Assembly (NCBI RefSeq): GCF_900197875.1
Contig: NZ_FZMO01000001.1
Location: 62,001-126,000 of the forward strand
DNA length: 64,000 bases
Reading direction: 5' to 3'
From: Frankia canadensis
GTDB taxonomy: Bacteria; Actinomycetota; Actinomycetes; Frankiales; Frankiaceae
Below, piece by piece: positions 17,441 through 25,981 of the stretch. Below the pieces are notes generated by a model that did not search any database, had not been told where the DNA came from, and saw nothing but the letters and a program-made list of their open reading frames with translations. How positions within the stretch are numbered: the stretch's first letter is position 1; each line of letters begins with the position of its first letter. Position numbers and translations under genes: made by a program.

Positions 17441-18433
17441 ATGGAACATGTTCGGCTTGGTCGGACCGGCCTGCAAGTGTCACGGCTGTGTCTGGGGACC
17501 ATGACGTTCGGTCTGCAGTGCGACGAGGAGCAATCACGATCGATTCTCGATCGTGCCGCGGAGGGCGGGATCACGTTCCTGGATACGGCCGATGTCTATC
17601 CGCTGGGCGGGACCGTCGAGACCGTCGGCCGCACGGAGGAGATCATCGGCCGCTGGCTGGCTGGTCGTCGCGACGAGTTCGTGGTGGCGACGAAGTGCGT
17701 CGGGCCGATGGGCCCTCGGCCGTGGAACCGAGGCGCGTCGCGGCGGCACATCCTCGACGCCGTCGATGCGTCCCTGCGTCGGTTGAACACCGACTTCATC
17801 GATCTCTACCAGCTGCACCTCTATGACCGCGATACGCCGATCGACGAGACGCTCAGGGCGTTGGACGACGTGGTCCGTTCGGGCAAGGTCCGCTACGTCG
17901 GGGTGTCCAACTTCCTCGCCTACCAGCTCGCGCGGGCGTTGGGACGTAGCGAGGCGTTGAACCTGGTCCGGTTCGACTCGGCCCAGCCCCGGTACAGCCT
18001 GCTCTTCCGGGAGGTCGAGCGCGAGCTGTTTCCGCTGTGCCTGGAAGAAGGCGTCGGGGTGATCCCGTACAACCCACTGGCCGGGGGGTTGCTGTCGGGC
18101 AGGCACGACCGCACGAGTCCGCCGGCGGGCGGCAGCAGGTTCGCTCTCGGTACCGCCGCGAGCCACTACCAGCGGCGGTACTGGCAGGAGCGAATGTTCG
18201 ACACCGTCGACGAGCTGACCGCCGTCGCGGCCGCGCTCGGCGTGGCCCTGCCGACGTTGGCGGTCGCCTGGTCGCTGGCTCAGCCAGCGGTGACCGCTCC
18301 GATCATCGGCGCCAGCAGGCCGGAGCAGTTGAAGGCCACCCTCGCCGCCATGGACCTGCATCTCGACGACGAGCTGCGGTCGCGTCTGGACGAGCTGACC
18401 GTGGACTACCGCCGCGGCGACCTCGGCGTCTGA
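17441..18433 (+). CDS. Aldo-keto reductase
   Basis: The 330-residue product is an NADPH-dependent AKR of the YajO/Tas type. It begins MEHVRLGRTGLQVSRLCLGT and carries the catalytic tetrad pieces FLDTADVY, ATKCVGP and QLHLYD, with GASRPEQLK near the C-terminus for cofactor phosphate. GAGGG sits nine bases before the ATG at 17441; ATGs at 17432 and 17435 are alternatives. It ends the rightward series. A second AKR of the same group is at 44152. Confidence 0.89.
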   Translation: MEHVRLGRTGLQVSRLCLGTMTFGLQCDEEQSRSILDRAAEGGITFLDTADVYPLGGTVETVGRTEEIIGRWLAGRRDEFVVATKCVGPMGPRPWNRGASRRHILDAVDASLRRLNTDFIDLYQLHLYDRDTPIDETLRALDDVVRSGKVRYVGVSNFLAYQLARALGRSEALNLVRFDSAQPRYSLLFREVERELFPLCLEEGVGVIPYNPLAGGLLSGRHDRTSPPAGGSRFALGTAASHYQRRYWQERMFDTVDELTAVAAALGVALPTLAVAWSLAQPAVTAPIIGASRPEQLKATLAAMDLHLDDELRSRLDELTVDYRRGDLGV

Positions 18434-18781
18434 CCACACCAAGCTTGCGGGCTTGCGGGCTGACGGCACTCTGGCCACGTCAACGGCGCGTCTCTGCGAT
18501 CACATGCGTCCGGAGCGGTGTGGGGAGCCAGCGGCATCCCGGTCGACACGAGACAGTGCTCGACCCTGGGATCCACGGGCGGTAGCGGCGTGTCTGCCAA
18601 AAATGAGAAGAGTGTTCACCAGTCGCGCTGGTTATCCTCTATGGTCTGCTGGTTCGTAATACCCCTTGCCGGCAGCAATGACGTGGTTCGTCGGGGACGG
18701 CGCGAACAACATTGTTGTGGTCTCCGTAACTTGGGCATACTAGGTGGGTTGGGGGCGTACGACGTTTCGCGAGGTTCGCTG
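18434..18781. other. Gene-free spacer before the kinase-GGDEF gene
   Basis: This 348-base stretch has no convincing gene. The reading frame of the downstream protein is open through it but has no family-like sequence and no good ribosome site. It is less GC-rich around 18650-18750, which suits a promoter region. A direct repeat of GCTTGCGG occurs twice near 18445-18460. I see no terminator hairpin of note. Confidence 0.5.
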
Positions 18782-21700
18782 ATGTGTTCCGATGGCATGC
18801 CGCTGAATCGTGATCCTCCGCTGGTGCTGCGGACGGAACTGCTCCACGAGTCGGAGCGAACGCGGGTGTCGCGGCTCGCGACGACAGCGGGGAGTGTGAT
18901 CCGGAAGGAGCCGCTGGGGCCAGGGGCACAGCGACGGTTGGGGCATGAGGTGGAGATCCTCAAGCACCTGTCCGACGTTGAAGGAGTCGTGCACTTGGCC
19001 GATCCGGCGCCGCTGTGCCCCGGGTCGCTCCTGCTTGCCGACGTCGGTGGCATGGCGCTGTCGGAGTGGGGCGTTCCGTGGAAACCGGCCGCCTTGGTCG
19101 ATCTGGCCGAAGCGCTTGCGCGGGCCGTGGCACAGATGCACCGCCAGGGCGTGGTGCACCTGGACATCAACCCCGCGAACATCGTTGTCAGTCCTGACCG
19201 TCGAGTCACGTCTCTTATTGACTTCGCGCTTGCCACGACTTTTGCGGCAATCCGGCAGGAATTCCAACATAGCAGTGAGATTGTGGGAACAGTACCGTAC
19301 CTGGCGCCGGAGCGGACCGGTCGGACCGGTCGACCTGTAGACCAGCGTGCCGATCTGTACGCGGTCGGGGCCACCCTGTATGAGCTGGCGACGGGCGCAC
19401 CGCCATTCGGGACGGGTCCTCCCCTCCAAATGATTCATAACCATCTCGCGCGGGTGCCGGTATGGCCGTCGAGGATCAATCCGGTGGTACCCGAAGAGCT
19501 GTCCGACATTATCATGCACCTTCTTGAGAAGGAGCCGGACGATCGTTACCGGAGCGCCGACGGGTTGATATACGACCTCGCTCTGCTGTCTCGTGGCGCG
19601 GCGGTCGTGCGCCCTGGAGAGCACGATCTTCCGAAGCGACCGCTCATGACGGCGCGGCTGGCCGGGCGTGATCGGGAGATCGGCGAGCTGCGAGCGGCCT
19701 TCGCCGAGGTGATGACGGGCCGCTGCCCCGGGGTCGTCCTCAGTGGTGCCCCGGGCGTAGGCAAGACGTCGCTGGCCAACGAGCTACGTCCGGTCGCGGC
19801 GAGTCACGATGGCTGGTTTGTGGCGGGCAAATTCGACCAGTACCGCCATGGCCGGGAAAATAATGGCCTGATGCAGGCATTCAGGGCGCTGGGCCGGTTG
19901 TTGCTGGCTGAGCCCGAGGAGAGCCTGGTCGCCGTGCGCTCCAGGATCGAGCAGACGTTAGGACCGAACACCGGTCTCGCTGCGTCGATGGTGCCGGAGC
20001 TGGTGACCCTCCTGGCTGTCGCCCCCGAGCCGGGGGATCCGATGACAGCGCAGGCGCGCGCGCAGCGCAGCAGCATCGACGTACTGCGCGCGGTCGCTTC
20101 CCGTGAACGGCCGGTTGTGTTCTTCATCGACGACCTGCAGTGGGCCGGACGTTTCTCGCTGGGCTTCATCGACTCGATTCTCGGCGGTGAGGAGGAGGTC
20201 GACGGCCTACTACTGGTGGGTGCCTTCCGCGACAGCGAGGTAGACGCCGCCCATCCCTTGGCGTCCATGATTCCACGGTGGAGTCGTCAGGCAGTCAGGC
20301 CGCGCATCCTGCAGCTGGGCAATCTGACGCCGGAGGGCCAGGAGGCCATGGTAGCCGGCCTGCTGAAACTACCCTCGCCGGCCGCCACGCAGCTGGCACA
20401 GATGATCGCTCCATTGACCGGCGGCAATCCCTACAACACGGTTGAGCTACTCAACTCGCTGCGACAGGACGGCATACTCACTCCCAGTGAAGGCCGCTGG
20501 CGCTGGGACCGGGCTGAGCTGCGCCGGCGCTTGACGCACGCCGACGTGGCGGAACTGGTGACGACCCGCGTCGCCGCGATGCCGCCCAAGACCCAGGAGA
20601 CGCTGGCGGTGATGGCCTGCCTGGGGAGCCGAGCCGAGCTCGACCTTCTGGAGGTGGCGACGGGGCTCGCGGGGGACGAGCTTGAGCGGCGGCTCGCTCC
20701 CGCGTGCGCCGCTGGTCTGCTGGTGCTCGATTCCGATGGGCGGCCCAGCGTGCGGTTCCACCACGACCGGAGTCAGCGGTCCGTCCTGGCCCACCTCCTC
20801 CCCGAGGTGCGACAAGCCACTCGGCTGGGCTTGGCCCGCCGCCTGGCCGGCCGAAGCGAGTTCTTCGCGTCAGCGGCAGAGCAATACCTGCTCGTGGCCG
20901 ACTCCGTACACGACCCACAGGAACGGCGGCTGATGGTCACGCAGTTCCGGCGGGCCGCCGACGAGATCGGAACGCTGGCGGACACTCCGCTGGTGGCGAG
21001 ATTCCTGTCCGCGGCGGCGAAGCTCATCGACCCGAGCGACACAGGCCAGCTGCTGGCGGTGCGCATGGACCTGCACGCCGCCCTGTACCGCCTGGGCCGC
21101 CTAGAGGAAGCAGACGACGAATACGAGGCCATCAGCCGTCTGTGTGCCGACCCGGCGCAATGTGCACCAGCCACTGCGATACAGATTGGCAGCATCTTCA
21201 ACCGTGGCCGCGTCGGCGAGGCGCTGCGGCTCGGCCTGGACGCGTTGCGCCGCGTCGGCCTTGTCATCCCGGATCGGGACCACCTGGACGCGGAGATCGA
21301 CCGCGGGCTCGACGTGCTCTCCCGCTGGATCACCGAGACCAGCGAGTCTGACGATCTTCGGCGGTCGACGGTCAGCGACCCAGCTCGCGTCGGCGCCGTT
21401 CAGCTCATCCACCGACTCATGCCTCCGGCCTACTGCTGCGATCAGACGATGCTGGCGTGGCTGGCCGTGACGACGATGCAGATGTGGGCGCGGGATGGCC
21501 CGGATCCCGCCCTGGTCGGCCCGGGCTGCTATATCGGATCAGTGATCGTCTCCCGCAGGCATGACTACCGCACCTCGTTTCGCATCCTTCGGCGGATTCT
21601 CGCTGTGAGCCGAGCACGTACCTATGAGCCTGACGTATGGCGGGCGCAGCTCCTGTATATCGTCGACTCCGCGCACTGGTTCGAGCCCATCGAGAATAGT

Positions 21701-23698
21701 CTGCCTGCGGCGCGTAGCGCGCTGGAGTGTCTTGTCCGGGATGGTGATCTACTAAACGCCTGCTATGCGCACTTCGTTATTATCTGCGATCTCCTCGACT
21801 GTGCGCCGTCACTCGAAATCCTTGCCGCGGAGGTCGACGAGGCGGTCGCATTCACCGCACGCACCGGCAACGGGCGAACAGAAGAAGTCTTCCGGGCATA
21901 CCGTCGGCTCGTCCGAGCGTTGCGAGGAAGGCCCGTGGAATCGGCGGCTGACGAGGCGTCCGAGCCAAGCCTGCTGGCCGTCGAGCCGGACGTCCTCGTC
22001 ATACTGCACGTCACCCGGGCGCTCGCTGCCGCGATTCTTGATCATCCGGATGAACTCGATCGGCACACGGCCGCTGTGACACCATTGCTGCCGACCTTTG
22101 AAGCGACCTACATTAGTACGACGGCACGTGTGCTGCGCGCACTGGCTCTGGCGGCCAAGATCCGCGCTACGGACGCACCTCAGCGCGATGCCATGCTGCT
22201 CGAACTAGACGGTTTGGTCGCATGGCTGGGCGAGCGGGCAGCCGACGCACCGGCGAACTTCCGACACCTGCTGCGCCTGATCGAGGCGGAGCGGGCGTGG
22301 GCCGTCGGCGACTTCCAAGGGGCGGTGTTCGCGTTCGACGCGGCGCAACTGGAGAGTTCCGCGCGTGCACGTCCGTGGCACAGGGCACTCATCCTCGAAC
22401 ACGCAGCGCGCTTCTACCTGGCCCACGGCGTTGTGGGAGCTGGCCACGGCCTGCTCGTCGCTGCCCGCGGCCTGTACCTGGACTGGGGTGCGGCCGCCAA
22501 GGTCAGTCAGCTCGACTACGTCCATCCCGCGCTGGCGGCCGAGCCCGCCAGCGCCAGTTCGGCCATGAAATCAACAGTCCAGCCACCCGTCCGCCGATCT
22601 ACCGTGATGGCCGGCACCCTTGACCTGCTCGGCATCGTTGCCGCTTCGAGAGCGCTGAGTTCCGCGACCAGCATCGATGGTCTGCGGGTCAAGGTCGGAC
22701 AAATCCTGGGAGAGCTGACCGGTGCGACTGCCGTCCACCTGCTCCTGCGGGACGAGGAGCAGCGCACGTGGTGGGTGCCTGTAGACGAAGGGGGGGCGGT
22801 CTCCCTGGAGGAGGCCAGCCGGCGGCGCCTGTTGCCAACCTCGGTCATCTGGTACGCCGAGCGCACTCGCGGTCCCGTCGTCATCGCCGATGCAGCCCGC
22901 GACGACCGGTTCGGCCAGGATCGTTATTTCGCGGGACTGGACCGCTGCTCACTGCTGGCCGTACCGATCTTGATCCGGAGCGAGCTGCGGGCCATGCTGC
23001 TCCTGGAGAACCGGATGATCCGCGGCGCGTTCACCACCGAACGCCTCGAAGGGATCATGCTCATCGCAGCACAGCTCGCGGTCTGCCTGGACAACTCCCT
23101 TGTTTATGCCTCACTCGAACGTAAGGTTGCTGAGCGCACCGAGGAGCTCGCGACCTCGAACCGACGGCTCGAACAGATTTCGGTCACCGATGCGCTGACG
23201 GGGCTGGCCAACCGGCGGCGTCTCGACGAAGTACTCGATGCCGTCTGGCGGCAGGCTCGGCGCCAGGCGACACCCGTCGGGTTCGCGATGATCGACATTG
23301 ACCATTTCAAGGCCTACAACGACCACTTCGGACACGCTGCCGGCGACCGGTGCCTGCAACGCGTCGCCGCCTGCGTAGCGGCCAGCATCCGCGACAAGGA
23401 CCTCGCCGCCCGTTACGGCGGTGAGGAGTTCGCGATTGTGATGCCGGGTGCCGACGCGGACGCCGCCACCCGGATCGCGGGCCGGCTGCGGTCTGCCGTG
23501 GCTGAACTGGCCGAATCGCACCCGCGGGTCGCCGACCAGATCGTCACAGTCAGCATCGGTGTCATGTCGATGGTTCCCACACCGAAGGACGACGTGAAGG
23601 CTCTCGTCAAACTCGCCGACGCGGCGCTGTACCGCGCCAAAGATCGTGGGCGTAACCGGGTGGAAGCAGCACTCCCGAACTCCGAGCGCGATAGGTGA
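18782..23698 (+). CDS. Giant kinase-like / AAA ATPase / GAF / diguanylate cyclase protein
   Basis: The protein has about 1638 residues; the ATG at 18782 follows GAGG by seven bases. Residues 20-285 resemble a Ser/Thr kinase: HLDINPANIVV replaces HRDxKPxN, IDFA replaces DFG, and GTVPYLAPER is present. Residues about 295-600 are a PknK/STAND-type AAA ATPase with Walker A GAPGVGKTS near 321 and Walker B VVFFIDDLQWAG. A long helical repeat region follows. A GAF domain starts near 1290, and a GGDEF domain has GGEEF near 1546 with an RDKD inhibitory site five residues before it. It likely makes c-di-GMP under nucleotide and ligand control. Kinase activity is uncertain because key loops differ. Confidence 0.9.
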   Translation: MCSDGMPLNRDPPLVLRTELLHESERTRVSRLATTAGSVIRKEPLGPGAQRRLGHEVEILKHLSDVEGVVHLADPAPLCPGSLLLADVGGMALSEWGVPWKPAALVDLAEALARAVAQMHRQGVVHLDINPANIVVSPDRRVTSLIDFALATTFAAIRQEFQHSSEIVGTVPYLAPERTGRTGRPVDQRADLYAVGATLYELATGAPPFGTGPPLQMIHNHLARVPVWPSRINPVVPEELSDIIMHLLEKEPDDRYRSADGLIYDLALLSRGAAVVRPGEHDLPKRPLMTARLAGRDREIGELRAAFAEVMTGRCPGVVLSGAPGVGKTSLANELRPVAASHDGWFVAGKFDQYRHGRENNGLMQAFRALGRLLLAEPEESLVAVRSRIEQTLGPNTGLAASMVPELVTLLAVAPEPGDPMTAQARAQRSSIDVLRAVASRERPVVFFIDDLQWAGRFSLGFIDSILGGEEEVDGLLLVGAFRDSEVDAAHPLASMIPRWSRQAVRPRILQLGNLTPEGQEAMVAGLLKLPSPAATQLAQMIAPLTGGNPYNTVELLNSLRQDGILTPSEGRWRWDRAELRRRLTHADVAELVTTRVAAMPPKTQETLAVMACLGSRAELDLLEVATGLAGDELERRLAPACAAGLLVLDSDGRPSVRFHHDRSQRSVLAHLLPEVRQATRLGLARRLAGRSEFFASAAEQYLLVADSVHDPQERRLMVTQFRRAADEIGTLADTPLVARFLSAAAKLIDPSDTGQLLAVRMDLHAALYRLGRLEEADDEYEAISRLCADPAQCAPATAIQIGSIFNRGRVGEALRLGLDALRRVGLVIPDRDHLDAEIDRGLDVLSRWITETSESDDLRRSTVSDPARVGAVQLIHRLMPPAYCCDQTMLAWLAVTTMQMWARDGPDPALVGPGCYIGSVIVSRRHDYRTSFRILRRILAVSRARTYEPDVWRAQLLYIVDSAHWFEPIENSLPAARSALECLVRDGDLLNACYAHFVIICDLLDCAPSLEILAAEVDEAVAFTARTGNGRTEEVFRAYRRLVRALRGRPVESAADEASEPSLLAVEPDVLVILHVTRALAAAILDHPDELDRHTAAVTPLLPTFEATYISTTARVLRALALAAKIRATDAPQRDAMLLELDGLVAWLGERAADAPANFRHLLRLIEAERAWAVGDFQGAVFAFDAAQLESSARARPWHRALILEHAARFYLAHGVVGAGHGLLVAARGLYLDWGAAAKVSQLDYVHPALAAEPASASSAMKSTVQPPVRRSTVMAGTLDLLGIVAASRALSSATSIDGLRVKVGQILGELTGATAVHLLLRDEEQRTWWVPVDEGGAVSLEEASRRRLLPTSVIWYAERTRGPVVIADAARDDRFGQDRYFAGLDRCSLLAVPILIRSELRAMLLLENRMIRGAFTTERLEGIMLIAAQLAVCLDNSLVYASLERKVAERTEELATSNRRLEQISVTDALTGLANRRRLDEVLDAVWRQARRQATPVGFAMIDIDHFKAYNDHFGHAAGDRCLQRVAACVAASIRDKDLAARYGGEEFAIVMPGADADAATRIAGRLRSAVAELAESHPRVADQIVTVSIGVMSMVPTPKDDVKALVKLADAALYRAKDRGRNRVEAALPNSERDR

Positions 23699-23831
23699 CC
23701 GGCGGCCGGATCTGGCACACCACATGGTGCGTCGCGCGGGAGGCGTCGCTGATGTTGAATCCAACGATGTCGACCGAGAAGCGACCGGCACGGCAGTCCC
23801 GCCGTGAACCACACGCGTCGCACCAGGTACT

Positions 23832-23847
23832 CTCCTGAGTCCTGGAT
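23832..23847. promoter_or_regulatory. Palindromic operator, regulon site 2
   Basis: CTCCTGAGTCCTGGAT fits the consensus ATCCTGNRTCCWGGAT at 15 of 16 positions. It lies in the intergenic space 94 bp upstream of the DoxX start at 23942. This is the only site of the set not in front of an obvious catabolic enzyme. Confidence 0.55.
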
Positions 23848-23941
23848 GCACGATGATGGTCGCGGATGTAGGGTTGGCGTGTTGCCAAAGACGAGCAGTC
23901 GACGCAGCCCACGATCACATACCTTAGAAAGGGAGGCGCTC

Positions 23942-24499
23942 GTGACCGCTGCGGACACCGCGGATCTTGTGCTGCGGGTCGTCGTCGGTCTGACGATCGT
24001 CGCACACGGCTACAACCACATTTTCGGGCCGGGCGGCGTCCAGGGTACCGCTGGCTGGTTCGCGAGCATGGGGCTCAAGCCCGGGATCATGCATGCCTGG
24101 GCAAGCGGTCTGATCGAGCTGGTCGCTGGGATGGGGCTGGCGGTCGGGTTGTTCACGCCGTTCAGCGCCGGGGCGATCATCGGGATCATGGTCGTCGCCG
24201 GGATGACGGCGCACCGGAAGAACGGTTTCTTCATCTTCAAGCCGGGCCAGGGCTACGAGTACGTCCTGATGATCGCGGTCGTCTGCCTGGCCATCGCGAC
24301 GTTCGGTCCTGGGCGCGCCTCAGTGGACCACTCGCTCACGATCGACGACAACCTCGACGGCTGGCTCGGCGGGCTGATCGCGCTGGTGCTGAGCGTGGTC
24401 GGCTCGGCGGGTCTGCTGGTCACCTTCTGGCGTCCGGAGCCGCCCAGGCCGGCCACGATGGCCACCCAGGACGTGCAGGCCAAGCAGGACGCGCAATAA
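23942..24499 (+). CDS. DoxX-family membrane protein
   Basis: The 185-residue protein begins VTAADTADLVLRVVVGLTIV; the GTG at 23942 follows AAAGGGAGG. It has four hydrophobic segments, a HGYNHIFGPGG loop after the first and an AHRKNGFFIF loop after the third, all typical of DoxX. The last 20 residues are hydrophilic. DoxX proteins sit in the cytoplasmic membrane and are linked to redox or sulfur metabolism and oxidative stress. Its role here is unknown. It follows the giant signalling gene but has its own putative operator. Confidence 0.85.
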   Translation: MTAADTADLVLRVVVGLTIVAHGYNHIFGPGGVQGTAGWFASMGLKPGIMHAWASGLIELVAGMGLAVGLFTPFSAGAIIGIMVVAGMTAHRKNGFFIFKPGQGYEYVLMIAVVCLAIATFGPGRASVDHSLTIDDNLDGWLGGLIALVLSVVGSAGLLVTFWRPEPPRPATMATQDVQAKQDAQ

Positions 24500-24541
24500 C
24501 TGGCCTTTGCTAACCTTTCCCGGGGTGTACAGGCGCGCCGC

Positions 24542-24919
24542 TCACAGGTGGGTGAGCCGATCAAGGAGCGTCAGCGCGTCGAGAAGGATCTGGCGCTCGG
24601 CCTCCGTGTAGTTATGGTGCAGGGCTCGGGCGAGCCACTCGGCCCGGGCGGCCTGGTCGCCCTCGGCGCGGCGGCGGCCGGCGTTGGTGAGAGTGATGAG
24701 CTGCCGGCGGCCGTCCGTTGGGTCCTGGTCCCGGCGGATCAGCTCGTGCCCGGCGAGCACCTGCAGCATGGCGGTCATCGACTGCGGACGAACCCGTTCT
24801 GCGATCGCCAACGCACTGGCAGTCCAGGCGCGGTCCTTGCCAAGCCGGGCCAGCACGGAGATCTGCGACGGGGTCAGCTCTCCGTCGTCGGCGATCTTTC
24901 GAAGGTGGCGGCCGACGGT
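24542..24919 (-). pseudogene. MarR-family regulator lacking a start codon
   Basis: The frame encodes a MarR winged helix (LTPSQISVLARLGKD, RVRPQSMTAMLQVLAG, DPTDGRRQLITLTNAGRRRAEG) up to a natural-looking end. Family resemblance begins immediately after the enoyl-CoA hydratase stop at 24919-24921. Reading upstream in this frame I find no ATG, GTG or TTG for about 100 codons, and inside the domain the first ATG is at QSMTAM, after the recognition region starts. The N-terminal dimerisation helix is therefore missing. It is probably a 5'-truncated relic; start by frameshift from the upstream gene is a less likely alternative. Confidence 0.6.
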
Positions 24920-25695
24920 TAGTGGCCGGTGAAGGTGGCCTTGCCGGGTCCGTTCTGCTGGAAGGACTCCATGCCGTTCTTCTGGTCCTCGGTGCCGAAC
25001 AGGCCGACGAACAGGCCGGTCTCCAGTCGCAACGCCTCCGACAGTCCTGTCTCCAGACCGTCGTCGATGGCGCGCTTGGCCGCGGCCAGCGCGAGCGCGG
25101 GGCCGTCGACGTACTGCCTGGCCCTGCGCAGCGCCTCGGCGTAGACCTCGGCCGCCGGGACGACGGCGTCGGCGAGCCCGATCGCGAGCGCCTCCTCGGC
25201 GCCGACCTGACGGCCGGAGAAGACAAGTTCCTTGGCCCTGGCGGGCCCGACCAGCCGCGGCAGCCGCTGGGTGCCACCGGCACCCGGGATCACGCCGAGC
25301 AGGATCTCCGGCACGCCGAGCTTGGCGTTGTCCGCGAGGATCCGGAAGTCGGCGCACAGGGCCAGCTCCAGCCCGCCGCCGAGCGCGTAGCCGGTCACGG
25401 CGGCGAACACTGGCATGGGAAGGCGAGCGACCGTCTCGAAGGTGGTGCTGAGCTCGCTGACCCAGACAGAGATGCCCGCGTAGTCCTTGGCCGCCATCTC
25501 CTTGATGTCGGCGCCGGCCGCGAACGCCCGCTCGCCGCCGTAGATCACGACGGCGCGGATGTCAGCGCGCCGCGACGCCTCCAGCGCCACCTCCCGCAGC
25601 TGCGCGGTGAGCTCGGCGTTGAAGGCATTCACCTTCGGCCGGTCCAGCCGAATCGTCCCAACCCCGTCCGCAACCTCTAGTCGTACGACCGCCAC
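24919..25695 (-). CDS. Enoyl-CoA hydratase/isomerase
   Basis: The 258-residue crotonase-family protein begins VAVVRLEVADGVGTIRLDRP; the GTG at 25695 follows AAGGAGGAGG. The oxyanion-hole segment is AAGADIKEMA, the second is GYALGGGLELALCADF, and PEILLGVIPGAGGTQRL holds the usual catalytic glutamate region. It would hydrate a 2-enoyl-CoA in beta-oxidation. A hairpin separates it from the GMC gene upstream. Its end abuts the start-less MarR frame. Confidence 0.92.
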   Translation of the reverse strand: MAVVRLEVADGVGTIRLDRPKVNAFNAELTAQLREVALEASRRADIRAVVIYGGERAFAAGADIKEMAAKDYAGISVWVSELSTTFETVARLPMPVFAAVTGYALGGGLELALCADFRILADNAKLGVPEILLGVIPGAGGTQRLPRLVGPARAKELVFSGRQVGAEEALAIGLADAVVPAAEVYAEALRRARQYVDGPALALAAAKRAIDDGLETGLSEALRLETGLFVGLFGTEDQKNGMESFQQNGPGKATFTGH

Positions 25696-25725
25696 CGGCC
25701 GACCTCCTCCTTACACCATCCCTGA

Positions 25726-25750
25726 GCCGGGCACCTGCCGCAGGCCCGGC
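25726..25750 (-). terminator. Hairpin between GMC oxidoreductase and enoyl-CoA hydratase genes
   Basis: GCCGGGC and GCCCGGC form a 7-bp stem with an 11-base loop, with partial extension outside. It lies in the 286-base gap between two leftward genes, so it could end the P450-ALDH-GMC transcript. The rest of the gap (25751-25981) shows no gene that I can support. Confidence 0.4.
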
Positions 25751-25981
25751 CTCGATCTGTCCGGCCTCGACCGAACCCGACCGTACGTGGCGGCGGCACC
25801 TCCCGTGGTGACCCGCCCGGTGCACGAGTGCCCGGGAGCTAACCACGAGACGTGCGCGGCCACGACCGGTGAAAGCGATCGCAGTATCAGAACTGTCGCC
25901 GGTGAAACGGTCCAGAATGTGCCGTCATCGGCGATGGTTCTGATGCCTCACTTCAAGGGTCGTCCTGAACTCTTCGCTTTC

